Position numbers and translations under genes: made by a program
Shown: positions 1 to 10,763 of the stretch, in pieces
Position numbering within the stretch: position 1 is the stretch's first letter
Layout of the letters: the number at the start of each line of letters is the position of its first letter
Notes under the pieces: generated by a model
Database searches by the model: none
What the model was told of the DNA's origin: nothing
Seen by the model: the letters and a program-made list of their open reading frames with translations, nothing else
Assembly (NCBI RefSeq): GCF_003339815.1
Contig: NZ_PPTT01000003.1
Location: 145,879-209,878, forward strand
Length of the DNA stretch: 64,000 bases
From: Eggerthella sinensis
Lineage (GTDB): Bacteria; Actinomycetota; Coriobacteriia; Coriobacteriales; Eggerthellaceae
Direction of reading: 5' to 3'

Positions 1-1251
1 CACGAGCGACAGCATGATCACGCCGAAGCCCACCTGCAGCTGCGTGTGCTTGTACAGCTTGTTCAGCACCACCTGCGGAATGGCGTCCTTCTTGAGATCG
101 ATGATGATATCGATGCCGTGGCGGTCGGCCGCGTCGTGGATGTTGCTGATCTCGGGCAGCTTCTTCTCGCGAACGAGTTCGCCCAGCTTCTCCAGGAGGC
201 GGTTACGGTTCACCTGGTAGGGAATCTCGGTGACCACGATGGAGTTGCGGCCGTTCTTGCCTTCTTCCACCTTGCACTTCGCGCGCACGGTCAGCGAGCC
301 GCGGCCCGTTTCGAACGCGTCGAGGATGCCCTTCTTGCCCATGATGATGCCGCCGGTGGGGAAGTCCGGGCCGGGCATGACCTTCATGAGCTCTTCGGTG
401 GTGATCTCGGGGTTGTCCAGCATGAGACAGGTGGCATCGATCGTCTCGCCCAGGTTGTGGGGCGGGATGTTCGTGGCCATGCCGACGGCGATGCCCTGCG
501 AACCGTTCACCAGCAGGTTGGGGAAGCGGGCCGGGAGCACCGTGGGCTCCTCGAGGCTTTCGTCGTAGTTCGGCTGGAAGTCGACCGTTTCCTTCTCGAG
601 GTCGCGCAGCAGTTCCATGGCCACCTTGTCGAGACGCGACTCGGTGTAACGCATGGCCGCCGCGCCGTCGCCGTCGATGGAGCCGAAGTTGCCGTGACCG
701 TCAACGAGCGGCACGCGCATCGAGAACGGCTGAGCAAGGCGCACCATGGCGTCGTACACGGCCGTGTCGCCGTGCGGGTGGTACTTGCCAATCACGTCGC
801 CGACCGTACGGGCCGACTTCATGTGGGGACGGTTCGGCGTGTAGCCGGACTCGTTCATGGCGTAGAGGATGCGGCGGTGAACCGGCTTGAGGCCGTCGCG
901 CACGTCCGGCAGGGCGCGCGAGACGATAACGCTCATGGAATATTCCAGGAACGACGTCTGCATCTCCTTGCCGAGGTAGGCCGTGCGCACGATGGTGCCC
1001 TCGCCGCCGTTGGCGCCCTCCACGATGGACCCGTGCGGGTTCGCCATCGTCGACATGTCGATCAGCGCGCGAGCCTTGTTCTCCTCGGACACGAACCCGC
1101 CGGGGCGCGACGACCCGTCGTCCTCCACGTCGTCGAGCACGTCGTCGTTGTCATCATCGGCGTCGTCGCCGTCGTTGTCGGCAGCGTCGGCGTCGTAGTC
1201 CTCCTCCGCGCGATTCAAAAACTCGTCAAAGGAATCGTTGTTGTCTGCCAC
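1..1251 (-). CDS. gyrA: DNA gyrase subunit A (3' part beyond window)
   Basis: This is the N-terminal 417 codons of GyrA, the DNA-breaking and rejoining subunit of gyrase, which introduces negative supercoils. The translation has the breakage-reunion core: [20 protein letters not shown], the quinolone-determining stretch [10 protein letters not shown], and the catalytic tyrosine in [10 protein letters not shown]. Thr stands where E. coli GyrA has Ser83 and Asp where it has Asp87. About 80 residues precede the core [10 protein letters not shown] motif, against roughly 30 in E. coli; the extra part is very acidic (runs of D/E at about residues 15-50). The start is GTG at 1251, with AGGAGA five bases upstream. 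It follows gyrB after 10 bases and is surely co-transcribed. The gene runs off the left edge. Confidence 0.97.
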   Translation of the reverse strand, partial: MADNNDSFDEFLNRAEEDYDADAADNDGDDADDDNDDVLDDVEDDGSSRPGGFVSEENKARALIDMSTMANPHGSIVEGANGGEGTIVRTAYLGKEMQTSFLEYSMSVIVSRALPDVRDGLKPVHRRILYAMNESGYTPNRPHMKSARTVGDVIGKYHPHGDTAVYDAMVRLAQPFSMRVPLVDGHGNFGSIDGDGAAAMRYTESRLDKVAMELLRDLEKETVDFQPNYDESLEEPTVLPARFPNLLVNGSQGIAVGMATNIPPHNLGETIDATCLMLDNPEITTEELMKVMPGPDFPTGGIIMGKKGILDAFETGRGSLTVRAKCKVEEGKNGRNSIVVTEIPYQVNRNRLLEKLGELVREKKLPEISNIHDAADRHGIDIIIDLKKDAIPQVVLNKLYKHTQLQVGFGVIMLSLV

Positions 1252-1261
1252 GTATCTCTCC

Positions 1262-3309
<2,048 letters not shown>

Positions 3310-3391
3310 TAAAAACCATCACTTGTGGAGGGTTTCAGAAGCCCCAGAAGGCGCGATCTCCAATTCACACGTGATTTTTAACCTTGCAGCC

Positions 3392-3961
3392 TTATCTGCG
3401 CTTCGTGTCGGCACGTATTGCCCTCGCAAGGGCAGCGCGCACCGCAGGGCTTTCCACCGATTCAATATGCTCTTCAAGCGCGGCAAGCTCCTCGGGCGTC
3501 AACGGAGGCCGCGGCGGCTCGCTGCGCCCGGCACGCGATGAGGAAGACGTCGCCGGGTCCTCTTCGCGGCGGAAGGGATGGCGCGATTTCATCTCGAAGC
3601 GCGAGGGTAGGATGCGGAACGTCTCGACGTGCTCGCCCTGCTCCTTGAGCTTCATCTTGAGGAATTCCTGTCGCGCATCCAAATCCGAGCGGATGAGGCT
3701 GTCGTCGGAATACACGACGAGCTGCGACCCAGTGCCGGTGTGCGACGCTTTCGAAGGCGCGCCGGCCACCACCTCGTCGGCGCCCATGATGTACACCGCG
3801 TTGATGTGGCCGAGCACCATCTCGGCCGCGTCCTTGTACACCGCTTCCACGGCATTGCGCCATGCGACGTTCACCGCAGCGGCGCGTTGCGCCTTGACGG
3901 AGGCGTCGTCGCCTGCGGCAAGCTGCGTCATGAGATCGTTGAGGGCGTTGCCAATCTTCAT
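3392..3961 (-). CDS. DUF721 (DciA-like) protein
   Basis: A 189-residue protein of the DUF721 group, recognised by its conserved place between recF and gyrB and by the pattern of an N-terminal WRNAVEAVYKDAAEMV helix followed by a strand-rich part with QLVVYSDDSLIRSDLDARQE. DciA proteins of this group interact with the replicative helicase and help load it in bacteria lacking DnaC/DnaI; that role here is inferred. The C-terminal 60 residues are charged and probably disordered (SRAGRSEPPRPPLTPEE). Its start overlaps the recF stop by four bases (ATGA), so the two are translationally coupled. Confidence 0.82.
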   Translation of the reverse strand: MKIGNALNDLMTQLAAGDDASVKAQRAAAVNVAWRNAVEAVYKDAAEMVLGHINAVYIMGADEVVAGAPSKASHTGTGSQLVVYSDDSLIRSDLDARQEFLKMKLKEQGEHVETFRILPSRFEMKSRHPFRREEDPATSSSSRAGRSEPPRPPLTPEELAALEEHIESVESPAVRAALARAIRADTKRR

Positions 3962-5079
3962 GGGCGCTCCTTTCCCAATTCCACGATGCGCGCGGCTGAC
4001 AGCAGATCGTCGTCGAAGTAGGAGAGGTTCGTCGTGGTGATGAACGTTTGGATATCCCCCGAGATGAACGCGACGAGCGCGCGGCGGCGCGCGGCGTCCA
4101 GCTCGCTCATCACGTCGTCGAGCAGCAGCACGGGCTTCTGATGCAGGATGTCCTGGATGAGCGTGGCCTCGGCCAGCTTGAAGGCGAGCACCACCGAGCG
4201 CTGCTGTCCCTGGCTCCCGAACAGCGCGGCGTTCTTGCCGTCGATGAAGAACTCGATGCGGTCGGCGTGCGGGCCCACGAGCGCCCGATGCCGTATGCGC
4301 TCGTCGGCAGCGCGCCGCTCGAGCGCATCGGTCAGCTCCGCGCGCGCTTCGTCGCGGCCAAAGGTGTACGTAGCGGGCACCATCGGGTCATGCGGGCGCC
4401 ACGAGGGCACGAAGCACGCCTCGAGGCGCTCGCGTCCGTCGGTGATTTCGGCATAGTAGGACGCCATCGACGCCGCCAGCTTCTCGAACAGCGCCGCCCG
4501 GTAGCAAGAGAGCTGCGCCCCGCACGTGACCAGCGTTTCGTTCATAGCCGCCACGAGCGCCGCCGGGGCCTCGTCCTTGAGCAGCCGGTTTTTATGGCGC
4601 AGCACCTTCTCGTAGTCGCGCCTGATCAGGTAATGGTTCGCGGACAGCTGAGAACCCAGGGCGTCAAGCGCCGCGCGGCGCACCGACATGGCCCCCTTCG
4701 CCAAATCGAGGTCGTCAGGGGTGAACGTGACGGACGGCACGAGGCCCTTGAGGTCCGCCGTGCGCTTCGCCTTGCCGTTCAGCAGGTGCTTCTTCTTGCC
4801 TTCGGCCAGCTGCACCACCAACTCGAGTTCGCGGCTGCCGTCCGTGACGTCGGCTGCGAGCCGCGCGAAGTCCGAGCCCGCGTGCACGAGCTGCTCCACG
4901 GGCGCGTGGCGAAACGACGACTGGGCGGTCAGCAGCTGAATGCCCTCGATGATGTTCGTCTTGCCCACCGCATTCGGGCCGACGAGTACCGTGAGCGGCC
5001 CGATGCCGTCCAAATCGAACGACTCGTAACTGCGAAACGTCAGAAACGAGATATGGGTGATGGCAAGATCCACAGGCAC
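3958..5079 (-). CDS. recF: DNA replication and repair protein RecF
   Basis: RecF is an SMC-like ATPase that helps load RecA at single-strand gaps. The 373-residue product has Walker A GPNAVGKTN near residue 35, an ABC signature-like SQGQQRSVVLAFKLAEA, and Walker B PVLLLDDVMSELD near the C-terminus. Length is normal. The start is GTG at 5079, 18 bases after the dnaN stop; a second GTG six bases further in is also possible. It is part of the dnaN-recF-DUF721 leftward series. Confidence 0.95.
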   Translation of the reverse strand: MPVDLAITHISFLTFRSYESFDLDGIGPLTVLVGPNAVGKTNIIEGIQLLTAQSSFRHAPVEQLVHAGSDFARLAADVTDGSRELELVVQLAEGKKKHLLNGKAKRTADLKGLVPSVTFTPDDLDLAKGAMSVRRAALDALGSQLSANHYLIRRDYEKVLRHKNRLLKDEAPAALVAAMNETLVTCGAQLSCYRAALFEKLAASMASYYAEITDGRERLEACFVPSWRPHDPMVPATYTFGRDEARAELTDALERRAADERIRHRALVGPHADRIEFFIDGKNAALFGSQGQQRSVVLAFKLAEATLIQDILHQKPVLLLDDVMSELDAARRRALVAFISGDIQTFITTTNLSYFDDDLLSAARIVELGKERP

Positions 5080-5097
5080 ACGCGCCGCAGCGCGTCC

Positions 5098-6198
5098 TTA
5101 CGAAATGCGTACGGGCATGACGAGGTAGAGGAAGTTCTCGCCCTCGGCGGATTTGAAGATGCCCGGTTTGAGCGACGACTGCACCTCAAGGTACACGTTG
5201 TCCGTGTTCACCGACGACAGGCCGTCCAGCACGTAGGCGTAGTTGAACGCGATTTCCACATCCTCGCCTTCGCCCTCGCACGACAGCGTCTCCTGAGCCG
5301 AGCCCACGTCCTGCGCCACGGCCGACAGCTGCGCCGTCTGCGAGGCGATGTTGATGTCGAACCGCACCGGCGAGCTCGTCTGCCCCAGCAGCGACGTGCG
5401 CTTCACGCCGGCGATGAGGTGACCCACGTCCATGCTCACGCGCGTGACGTAGGAATCGGGCAGCAGCTGACGGTAGTTCGGGAAGTTTCCCTCGAGGCGG
5501 CGGTTGATGAACACGGTGTCGTGATACGTCACCACGATCTGATTCTCAGCGAGCGCCAGCTTCAGATTCTCGTCCGAACGCGGCAGCGAGGCGATTTCCT
5601 GCAAGAACGAACCCGAAATGACCGCCTGGAACTCCTCCGCGGCAGAATCTTCCAGCTGCGTCTCGGTGATGGCCAGTCGATACGAGTCGGTAGCCACCAT
5701 CTTCAACATGGAATCTTCCAGCGTGATGAGCACGCCCGTGAGGATGGCGCGGCTCTCGTCCTTCGACACGGTGCGCGCCACGCGCTTCACCATGGAAGCG
5801 AACTGCGCGAACGGAATGGCGATCTCCTGCTGCACGTCCACATGGGGGAACCCGGGGAAGTCTTCGGCATCGAGCGTCTTGATGGAGAACGACGCCGTGT
5901 CGCACGTGATAACGGCCGAATCGTCCTCGGCTTCCACATGCACGGCCGCATCGGGCAGGTTCTTCACGATGTCGGAGAACAGCTTGCCCGGCACCACCGC
6001 TTTGCCCGTCTCTTCGATAAGCGCCGACACCGAGTATTGAATGGACAGCTCGAGGTCGGTTGCCTGGAGCGTGAGCGTATCGTCGTGCGCATCGAGATAG
6101 ATACCCGACAGGATGGGAAGCGTCGAGCGCGTAGCGATGCCCTTGAGTACGACCGACAGCGCGTTTTGCAATTCTGATTGGTTGATGCTGAATTTCAA
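5098..6198 (-). CDS. dnaN: DNA polymerase III sliding clamp (beta subunit)
   Basis: A 366-residue sliding clamp, the ring that tethers DNA polymerase to its template. It starts MKFSINQSELQNALSVVLKGIATRSTLPIL in three-domain clamp style and ends with the family C-terminal FLYLVMPVRIS. The start codon is TTG (6196-6198), with AAAGGGA about six bases upstream; no in-frame ATG fits the family N-terminus. The 338-base gap to dnaA holds a parS site and a probable origin-unwinding element. Confidence 0.97.
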   Translation of the reverse strand: MKFSINQSELQNALSVVLKGIATRSTLPILSGIYLDAHDDTLTLQATDLELSIQYSVSALIEETGKAVVPGKLFSDIVKNLPDAAVHVEAEDDSAVITCDTASFSIKTLDAEDFPGFPHVDVQQEIAIPFAQFASMVKRVARTVSKDESRAILTGVLITLEDSMLKMVATDSYRLAITETQLEDSAAEEFQAVISGSFLQEIASLPRSDENLKLALAENQIVVTYHDTVFINRRLEGNFPNYRQLLPDSYVTRVSMDVGHLIAGVKRTSLLGQTSSPVRFDINIASQTAQLSAVAQDVGSAQETLSCEGEGEDVEIAFNYAYVLDGLSSVNTDNVYLEVQSSLKPGIFKSAEGENFLYLVMPVRIS

Positions 6199-6256
6199 GA
6201 GGTTCCCTTTCTCTTAACGGTGCTCAGTATGGCATAGAAGCGCCGAGGGGTTCAAA

Positions 6257-6272
6257 TGTTTCACGTGAAACA
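6257..6272. other. parS centromere site 1
   Basis: TGTTTCACGTGAAACA, a perfect 16-base palindrome identical to the classical ParB-binding parS of Firmicutes and Actinobacteria. It lies between dnaN and dnaA and is the only copy on the leftward side of the origin in this window. Confidence 0.95.
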
Positions 6273-6296
6273 TTCTGGTTTGTAAACGGGTTTGAT

Positions 6297-6359
6297 CTTC
6301 TCTATATATATCTAAGTTTTTAATAATGATAATAATAAGCACGGTGGAAATGTGGAAAA
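6297..6359. other. Candidate origin unwinding element (dnaA-dnaN gap)
   Basis: On the plus strand an AT-rich stretch (6297-6320) leads into TAATAATGATAATAATAA (6321-6338), then a short GC-containing spacer, then two DnaA-box-like sites in the minus orientation (GGTGGAAAT at 6343-6351 and TGTGGAAAA at 6351-6359). Read from the boxes, the plus strand gives 3'-AAT AAT AAT AGT AAT AAT-5', which fits the DnaA-trio pattern. The order box, spacer, trio, AT-rich DNA towards dnaN matches the B. subtilis unwinding element. The rest of the gap (6360-6536) shows nothing else I recognise. Confidence 0.6.
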
Positions 6360-6536
6360 CCAGCGTTACCGCACGTCAAGCTCAAGAAATAATGCGATTT
6401 CGGCTGGGCAGTTCGGGTACCCTCTTTCAACATCAATTATCGCTAAAATTATCTTTCCATAGGGTTGTACCACTTTTCGGCAGGTTGTCAGTCATGTTTC
6501 AGTCATCTTTCCGCCGAACGCGCGTACGCTTCTATC

Positions 6537-8087
6537 CTACATTTCGTGAATCAGCTGCCTCAGGGCTTCCAATTCCTCGCGCAACTCGCGGTTTTCCTTC
6601 ATCTTTTCCTCCACGTTCGTCACCGAGTACATCACGGTGGAGTGATCGCGGTTGAACTTCTTGCCGATATCGTTGAAGGGAAGGTCGAGCATCTGTCGGC
6701 ACAGGTAGATGGCGATCTGCCGCGCGTAGATGATGTTGCGCGTGCGCTTCTTTCCCACGAGGTCGGCATGGCTCACCTTATAAAAGGTTTCCACTTCCTT
6801 TTGAATATCGGCGATGGTGAGCCGCTTGGAGGGCCCGCCGGTGAAGTGGTTCTCCAAGAGCGTGCGCACGTCGTCGAGCTTCAGGTTGGGCTGGTTGAAG
6901 AACGTCATTTGGTAGATGACCTTCGTGACGGCGCTCTTCAACTCGCGGATGTTCGAGCTCGAGCTTTCCGCGATGTACATTTGAATGTCCTCGGGGATGT
7001 TGAAGTCGTGCGAGCCTTCCGACTCGCGGTACTCGTCCACGAAGCTCTTCACGATGCCCAGCTTCGTCTCGATTTCGGGAGGCTGGATGTCGAAGGTGCC
7101 GCCCGAGTTGAAGCGGCTGCGGTAGCGTTCGTCGATGTCGATGTTCTTCGGCGCGCGGTCGGCCGACAGCACCACTTGACGGCCCTGGCTCGTCAGCTTG
7201 TTGAATATCTGGAAGACGATGTCGAGCGTCTGCTTCTTGCCCTGCAGGTATTGGACGTCGTCGATGAGCAGGACGTCGGCCTCTTCATAGCGCGTTTTGA
7301 AGTTCTTGTAGCTCGATTTCTGCTTGTCGTGCGCGGCGGATGCCTCCATGTAGTCGCTCAACAGCTCGGCCGAGTCGACGTAGATGGTGGACAGCTGTGG
7401 CATGGTCTCGTTGATGTAGTTCTGAATGGCGCGCATGAGGTGCGTTTTCCCCAGACCCGACTTGCCGTAGATGAACAGCGGGTTGAGGTGCGCCTTGCCG
7501 GGCATCTCGGCCACGGCCACGGCCATGGAGTACGCCATGCGGTTCGAATCGCCGATGACGAAGTTCTCGAAGGTCAACGTGGAAGCCGGGCTGTCGGGGC
7601 CGTCGAGCGGGCCGTCGTCCAATTCCACCGCAAGGGCGCGGCGGGGGCTGTCGGCTTCCCGCGCCTCTTCGCGCGGCGATTCTTCGGCGCCTGCTTCGCG
7701 AGCCGGCTCGCTCGGAGCCGGCGCAGGCGTCGCCGCAGGGGCAGCTGCCGGCGCGGCGGCGGCCGGAGCGGGCGCGGCGGCGGCCGGAGCGGGCGCGGCG
7801 GCGGGCGCGGGCGGTTGTTCGGCCGCGGTGATATCCACTTCGATGATCACGGTGAACGGTATATGGTACAGATCGTTCAACGCGCGCTTGATGAATTCAA
7901 CGTAATGGCGCTCGATCCAGGTCTTGATGAAGTCGTTGTCCGCCGTGATCATGAGGAACCCCTCGCTCATGGCCTGCGGGTGCAGGCGCGAGAAGAACGC
8001 GTTGATCTGCGAGGGATCAATATTGTTGTAGCTTTTGACCTGGTCGCATACTTCCAACCAGACTTGTTCGAGTTTTTCGCTGTTCAT
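6537..8087 (-). CDS. dnaA: Chromosomal replication initiator protein DnaA
   Basis: Origin-binding AAA+ initiator, 516 residues from the ATG at 8087 (AAGGAAG six bases upstream; an ATG-less extension to 8111 lacks support). Domain I is the N-terminal 95 residues. Domain II is an unusual Ala-Pro-rich linker of about 65 residues (PAPAAAPAPAAAAPAPAAAA). Domain III has Walker A GKSGLGKTHLM and Walker B VLLIDDVQYLQGK. Domain IV ends with the DNA-binding signature RDHSTVMYSVTNVEEKM. It is transcribed leftward ahead of dnaN. Confidence 0.98.
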   Translation of the reverse strand: MNSEKLEQVWLEVCDQVKSYNNIDPSQINAFFSRLHPQAMSEGFLMITADNDFIKTWIERHYVEFIKRALNDLYHIPFTVIIEVDITAAEQPPAPAAAPAPAAAAPAPAAAAPAAAPAATPAPAPSEPAREAGAEESPREEAREADSPRRALAVELDDGPLDGPDSPASTLTFENFVIGDSNRMAYSMAVAVAEMPGKAHLNPLFIYGKSGLGKTHLMRAIQNYINETMPQLSTIYVDSAELLSDYMEASAAHDKQKSSYKNFKTRYEEADVLLIDDVQYLQGKKQTLDIVFQIFNKLTSQGRQVVLSADRAPKNIDIDERYRSRFNSGGTFDIQPPEIETKLGIVKSFVDEYRESEGSHDFNIPEDIQMYIAESSSSNIRELKSAVTKVIYQMTFFNQPNLKLDDVRTLLENHFTGGPSKRLTIADIQKEVETFYKVSHADLVGKKRTRNIIYARQIAIYLCRQMLDLPFNDIGKKFNRDHSTVMYSVTNVEEKMKENRELREELEALRQLIHEM

Positions 8088-8153
8088 AGCTTGCTTCCTT
8101 GATGGGGGCATCTGCGGGCGCCACCCGCCGCGGCTTTGTACGTGTATACCAGA

Positions 8154-9275
8154 TTATAGGGAATTTGCCACGTGGTATCCGAGATCGGTCAGGATACGCT
8201 TCTGTCCGACGGTCTTTTCGATAAGGCCGTTCTCCTCCAGCTTGGACAGCGTGACGTACGTGCTCGATTGCGGCACGCCCGTCAAGCGCGACAGATCCGT
8301 CACGCCGAGCGCACCCTCGTTGAGGAAGATCGGCAGGAAGTCGCGTTCGCGCTGCGACAGCGGCGGAATGAGCGGCGCCACCGGGTACTGTCCGGCCATC
8401 GCGTGACCCTGCACCGGGTACTTCGGCGCGCCGCCCTGGTAGTACGGGGGCATGCCCTGCTGCGGCGCGTACGGGTCCTGCTGATAGCGCGGGTCGTACT
8501 GTTGCTGCTGCTGGTAGCGCGGCTGCATGAGCGGCTGCATGAGCGGCTGCTGCTCGGCCCCGTAGCCGTACGTCGGCCGCGCCGGGGCGCTTTCCACCGG
8601 GTACTGAGGGGCTGCGTATCCGTATTGATCCTGGTAGATGGGCTGCTGCGGCTGTTGCTGCTGCGCGAGGTCCTGCGGGTTGAACGGCTCTTGCGGCTGC
8701 GAGAGGGCCCCGTCGGGTCGAAGGCTGATGGTAACCACGGCGCCCGTTCCCAGGTTGTCCTCGATGGTGATGGTGCCGTGCGAGAAGTCCAGGTACTCCT
8801 TCACGATGGGCAAACCCGACCCGACGCCGCGAATGTAATGCTTCATCGGCTCGACGGCGGACGTGAATCCGGGAATCTGCGCCTGGTCCTTGAACGGGAT
8901 GCCCGGGCCTTGGTCGGCGAAGCGAATGGTGTTGCCGTCGTCGAGGATGGACACGGTCGCTTCGGCGAAGCGCGCGTGGATGAAGTTTTCCGACACTTCT
9001 CTAATAACGGTGTACGGAATGGTCCCGCCGGCGCTTTTCGCTTGTTCGTAAATCTTGGAAGCGAGGCTTTCAATAAATTCAGCGGTCGGCGCGGGATGGA
9101 TCTCCGTTACGCGCGGCGCGCTGCGGAGATCGTCGTACAGGGCGATCCGAGCGACGGCGCGCACCTGCGTGTAGTCGAACGACTCGGTGCCGTCATCAGC
9201 GGATTCGTCCTGCTGATCTGCTTTTTCAATCTGGTTGTCCAATGGTGTTCCGTTTTCAGATTCGATATTCAGCAT
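8154..9275 (-). CDS. GHKL ATPase with Q/P/Y-rich linker and C-terminal winged helix
   Basis: A 373-residue protein located between dnaA and the main DnaA-box cluster. Residues about 60-180 form a histidine-kinase-type ATPase: N box REVSENFIHARF, G1 FADQGPGIPF and G2 GVGSGLPIVKEYL, resembling anti-sigma-factor kinases such as SpoIIAB. Residues about 186-295 are low-complexity, rich in Gln, Pro and Tyr (AQQQQPQQPIYQDQYGYAAP). Residues about 300-373 look like a MarR/TrmB-type winged helix (LSRLTGVPQSSTYVTLSKLE), suggesting DNA binding. There is no phospho-acceptor His domain and no membrane span. No established name is known to me. Its position suggests a role in controlling initiation or dnaA expression, which is inference. 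Confidence 0.75.
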   Translation of the reverse strand: MLNIESENGTPLDNQIEKADQQDESADDGTESFDYTQVRAVARIALYDDLRSAPRVTEIHPAPTAEFIESLASKIYEQAKSAGGTIPYTVIREVSENFIHARFAEATVSILDDGNTIRFADQGPGIPFKDQAQIPGFTSAVEPMKHYIRGVGSGLPIVKEYLDFSHGTITIEDNLGTGAVVTISLRPDGALSQPQEPFNPQDLAQQQQPQQPIYQDQYGYAAPQYPVESAPARPTYGYGAEQQPLMQPLMQPRYQQQQQYDPRYQQDPYAPQQGMPPYYQGGAPKYPVQGHAMAGQYPVAPLIPPLSQRERDFLPIFLNEGALGVTDLSRLTGVPQSSTYVTLSKLEENGLIEKTVGQKRILTDLGYHVANSL

Positions 9276-9997
9276 TTTTCAAAGGCTTTCAACGGCATTG
9301 TAGCGTTTTTTCCATTCTGAATCTATCCACCTGGGGAATTCATAGCATTCAAAACATTGCATTCATCCATTTATAAAAGTCACCCTCCTTTCCACACGGG
9401 CTTTTCAACGTTTTCCACATTCTATTCAGAAAATGTGGAAAACGTTGGAGAAAGCTTTTAACAAGACGGATGAACGTTGGTGAAAACCGTGCAAAAATGT
9501 TGATATATTCCGGTCTGAGAAGCGCTGGAGCCGTTGAATTCCCGGAAGAATGGAACATGACCGTTTGGCTTCATTCGCGTGAAGAACGCGTAACGCATGC
9601 TCTGAATTGGAAATTCTCGAGCTCTGACCTTGTTCTAAAATACCAGGTCAGACCTTTGTTAATAAGTCTAATCATCCTTCGTGCCTGATGAGAGGCTTGT
9701 AAAAATTAAAGAAATCATCTCTTGACAAACAGGTGACTTTAGAGATTTCCACAACGGGTCTCGAATGAAATGCGAGTTTTCCACCTTTTCCACAATTTGA
9801 GTGTTCGTAAAAGCGGAAAACGTCGGAGGAAAACGCGATATGCCGCCGTTCGTGGGCAATCAGAACATGCTTTCGAGGTTTTCCACGTATGGATGCCGTA
9901 TGAAGAATGATGCAACCTTCTTGTGGGTTTTCCTTGACTCCCCGGTTACGTGAGCTATACTTTCGAGGTTGCTCTAAAACCATGAAAGGGAATCAAT
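9276..9997. other. Probable oriC DnaA-box cluster
   Basis: A 722-base gene-free AT-rich region where leftward and rightward genes diverge. It holds DnaA-box-like TTTTCCACA at 9411-9419 and 9786-9794 (plus) and 9434-9442 (minus). Near matches are at 9388-9396, 9745-9753, 9777-9785 and 9879-9887. All differ from TTATCCACA by one to three bases, the common form being TTTTCCACA. The pair at 9411/9434 forms an inverted arrangement (GTTTTCCACATTC ... GAAAATGTGGAAAAC). Together with the dnaA-dnaN element it forms a bipartite origin. The short open frames here look non-coding. Confidence 0.8.
9934..9961 (+). promoter_or_regulatory. Predicted promoter of rpmH operon
   Basis: TTGACT (9934-9939), 16-base spacer, TATACT (9956-9961). 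It lies 37 bases before the rpmH start, with AAAGGG as the ribosome site. It is the best sigma-70-like match in the origin region and sits at its right edge. Confidence 0.65.
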
Positions 9998-10132
9998 ATG
10001 AAGCGCACGTACCAACCTAACACTCGTAAGCGGGCTAAGTGCCACGGTTTCCGTGCTCGTATGTCGACGAAGGGTGGCCGCAAGGTGCTGGCTGCTCGTC
10101 GCGCTAAGGGTCGCAAGCGCCTCTGCGTGTAA
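9998..10132 (+). CDS. rpmH: 50S ribosomal protein L34
   Basis: A 44-residue, very basic protein, [18 protein letters not shown]..., with the universal L34 pattern ([32 protein letters not shown]). It is a structural protein of the large ribosomal subunit. It is the first gene of the rightward series, directly after the origin and 13 bases before rnpA, the usual order in bacteria. The ribosome site AAAGGG is seven bases before the ATG. Confidence 0.98.
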   Translation: MKRTYQPNTRKRAKCHGFRARMSTKGGRKVLAARRAKGRKRLCV

Positions 10133-10145
10133 AGAGAGCTTTAGG

Positions 10146-10472
10146 TTGGAGACTATTAAATCCCGCGGGGATATCTCCGATCTGTTCTCATGCGGCAAGC
10201 GTCTACATACGCCGTACCTTACGTTCATAGTGTTACCCACGAAGCAGCACGGCCCGCAAGGTCGTGTTGCTTTTATTGCGGGTAAAAAATCGGGGAACGC
10301 GGTATGGCGCAACAGCGCGAAACGGCGTATGCGAGCCATCTGCCATGACCTGGGTGGTCCTTGGGCGGGCTATGATGTGATATTTCTCGCGAAGTCGGGC
10401 ATCATGAGGAGTTCTTATAGTACAGTGCATACAGCATGTGCCGAGACGTTGAAACGCGCTGAGTTACGGTAG
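10146..10472 (+). CDS. rnpA: Ribonuclease P protein component
   Basis: Protein subunit of RNase P, which matures the 5' ends of tRNAs. From the TTG at 10146 it reads METIKSRGDISDLFSCGKRLHTPYL (as initiator Met), 108 residues. The RNR motif is present as RNSAKRRMRAICHD. In-frame starts further upstream would overlap rpmH and lack similarity, so TTG is the best start. It lies between rpmH and yidD, as expected. Confidence 0.93.
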   Translation: METIKSRGDISDLFSCGKRLHTPYLTFIVLPTKQHGPQGRVAFIAGKKSGNAVWRNSAKRRMRAICHDLGGPWAGYDVIFLAKSGIMRSSYSTVHTACAETLKRAELR

Positions 10473-10482
10473 GGTTCGAGAG

Positions 10483-10716
10483 ATGAAGGCATGTTTGAAA
10501 CAGGTGCCGTGCAAAATCGCGGTGTTTCTCATCACCTTCTACCGAGCTGCCATTTCTCCTATGTTCCCTTCCTGCTGTCGTTTCACGCCAACTTGCTCCG
10601 AGTACGGGCTCATAGCTTTTCAGCGCTACGGGTTCTGGCGGGGCCTCAAGCTCACGGTGAAACGTGTGCTGCGTTGTCGTCCGGGGGGTTCGCACGGCTA
10701 CGATCCTGTTCCATAG
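10483..10716 (+). CDS. yidD: Membrane protein insertion efficiency factor YidD
   Basis: A 77-residue protein with the full YidD signature: FYRAAISPMFPSCCRFTPTC, then SEYGLIAFQRYG and GGSHGYDPVP at the end. It is a small membrane-associated factor that aids insertion of inner-membrane proteins, encoded beside yidC and rnpA in most bacteria. The gene begins 10 bases after rnpA. Confidence 0.95.
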   Translation: MKACLKQVPCKIAVFLITFYRAAISPMFPSCCRFTPTCSEYGLIAFQRYGFWRGLKLTVKRVLRCRPGGSHGYDPVP

Positions 10717-10763
10717 GGGTCGACGCACGGGCTTCTTTGGTATAGAGGAAGGAACAACTGAAC

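Noticed and set aside
9470..9983. Short open frames in the origin region
   Set aside because: They lack ribosome sites and overlap DnaA boxes; base composition is non-coding.
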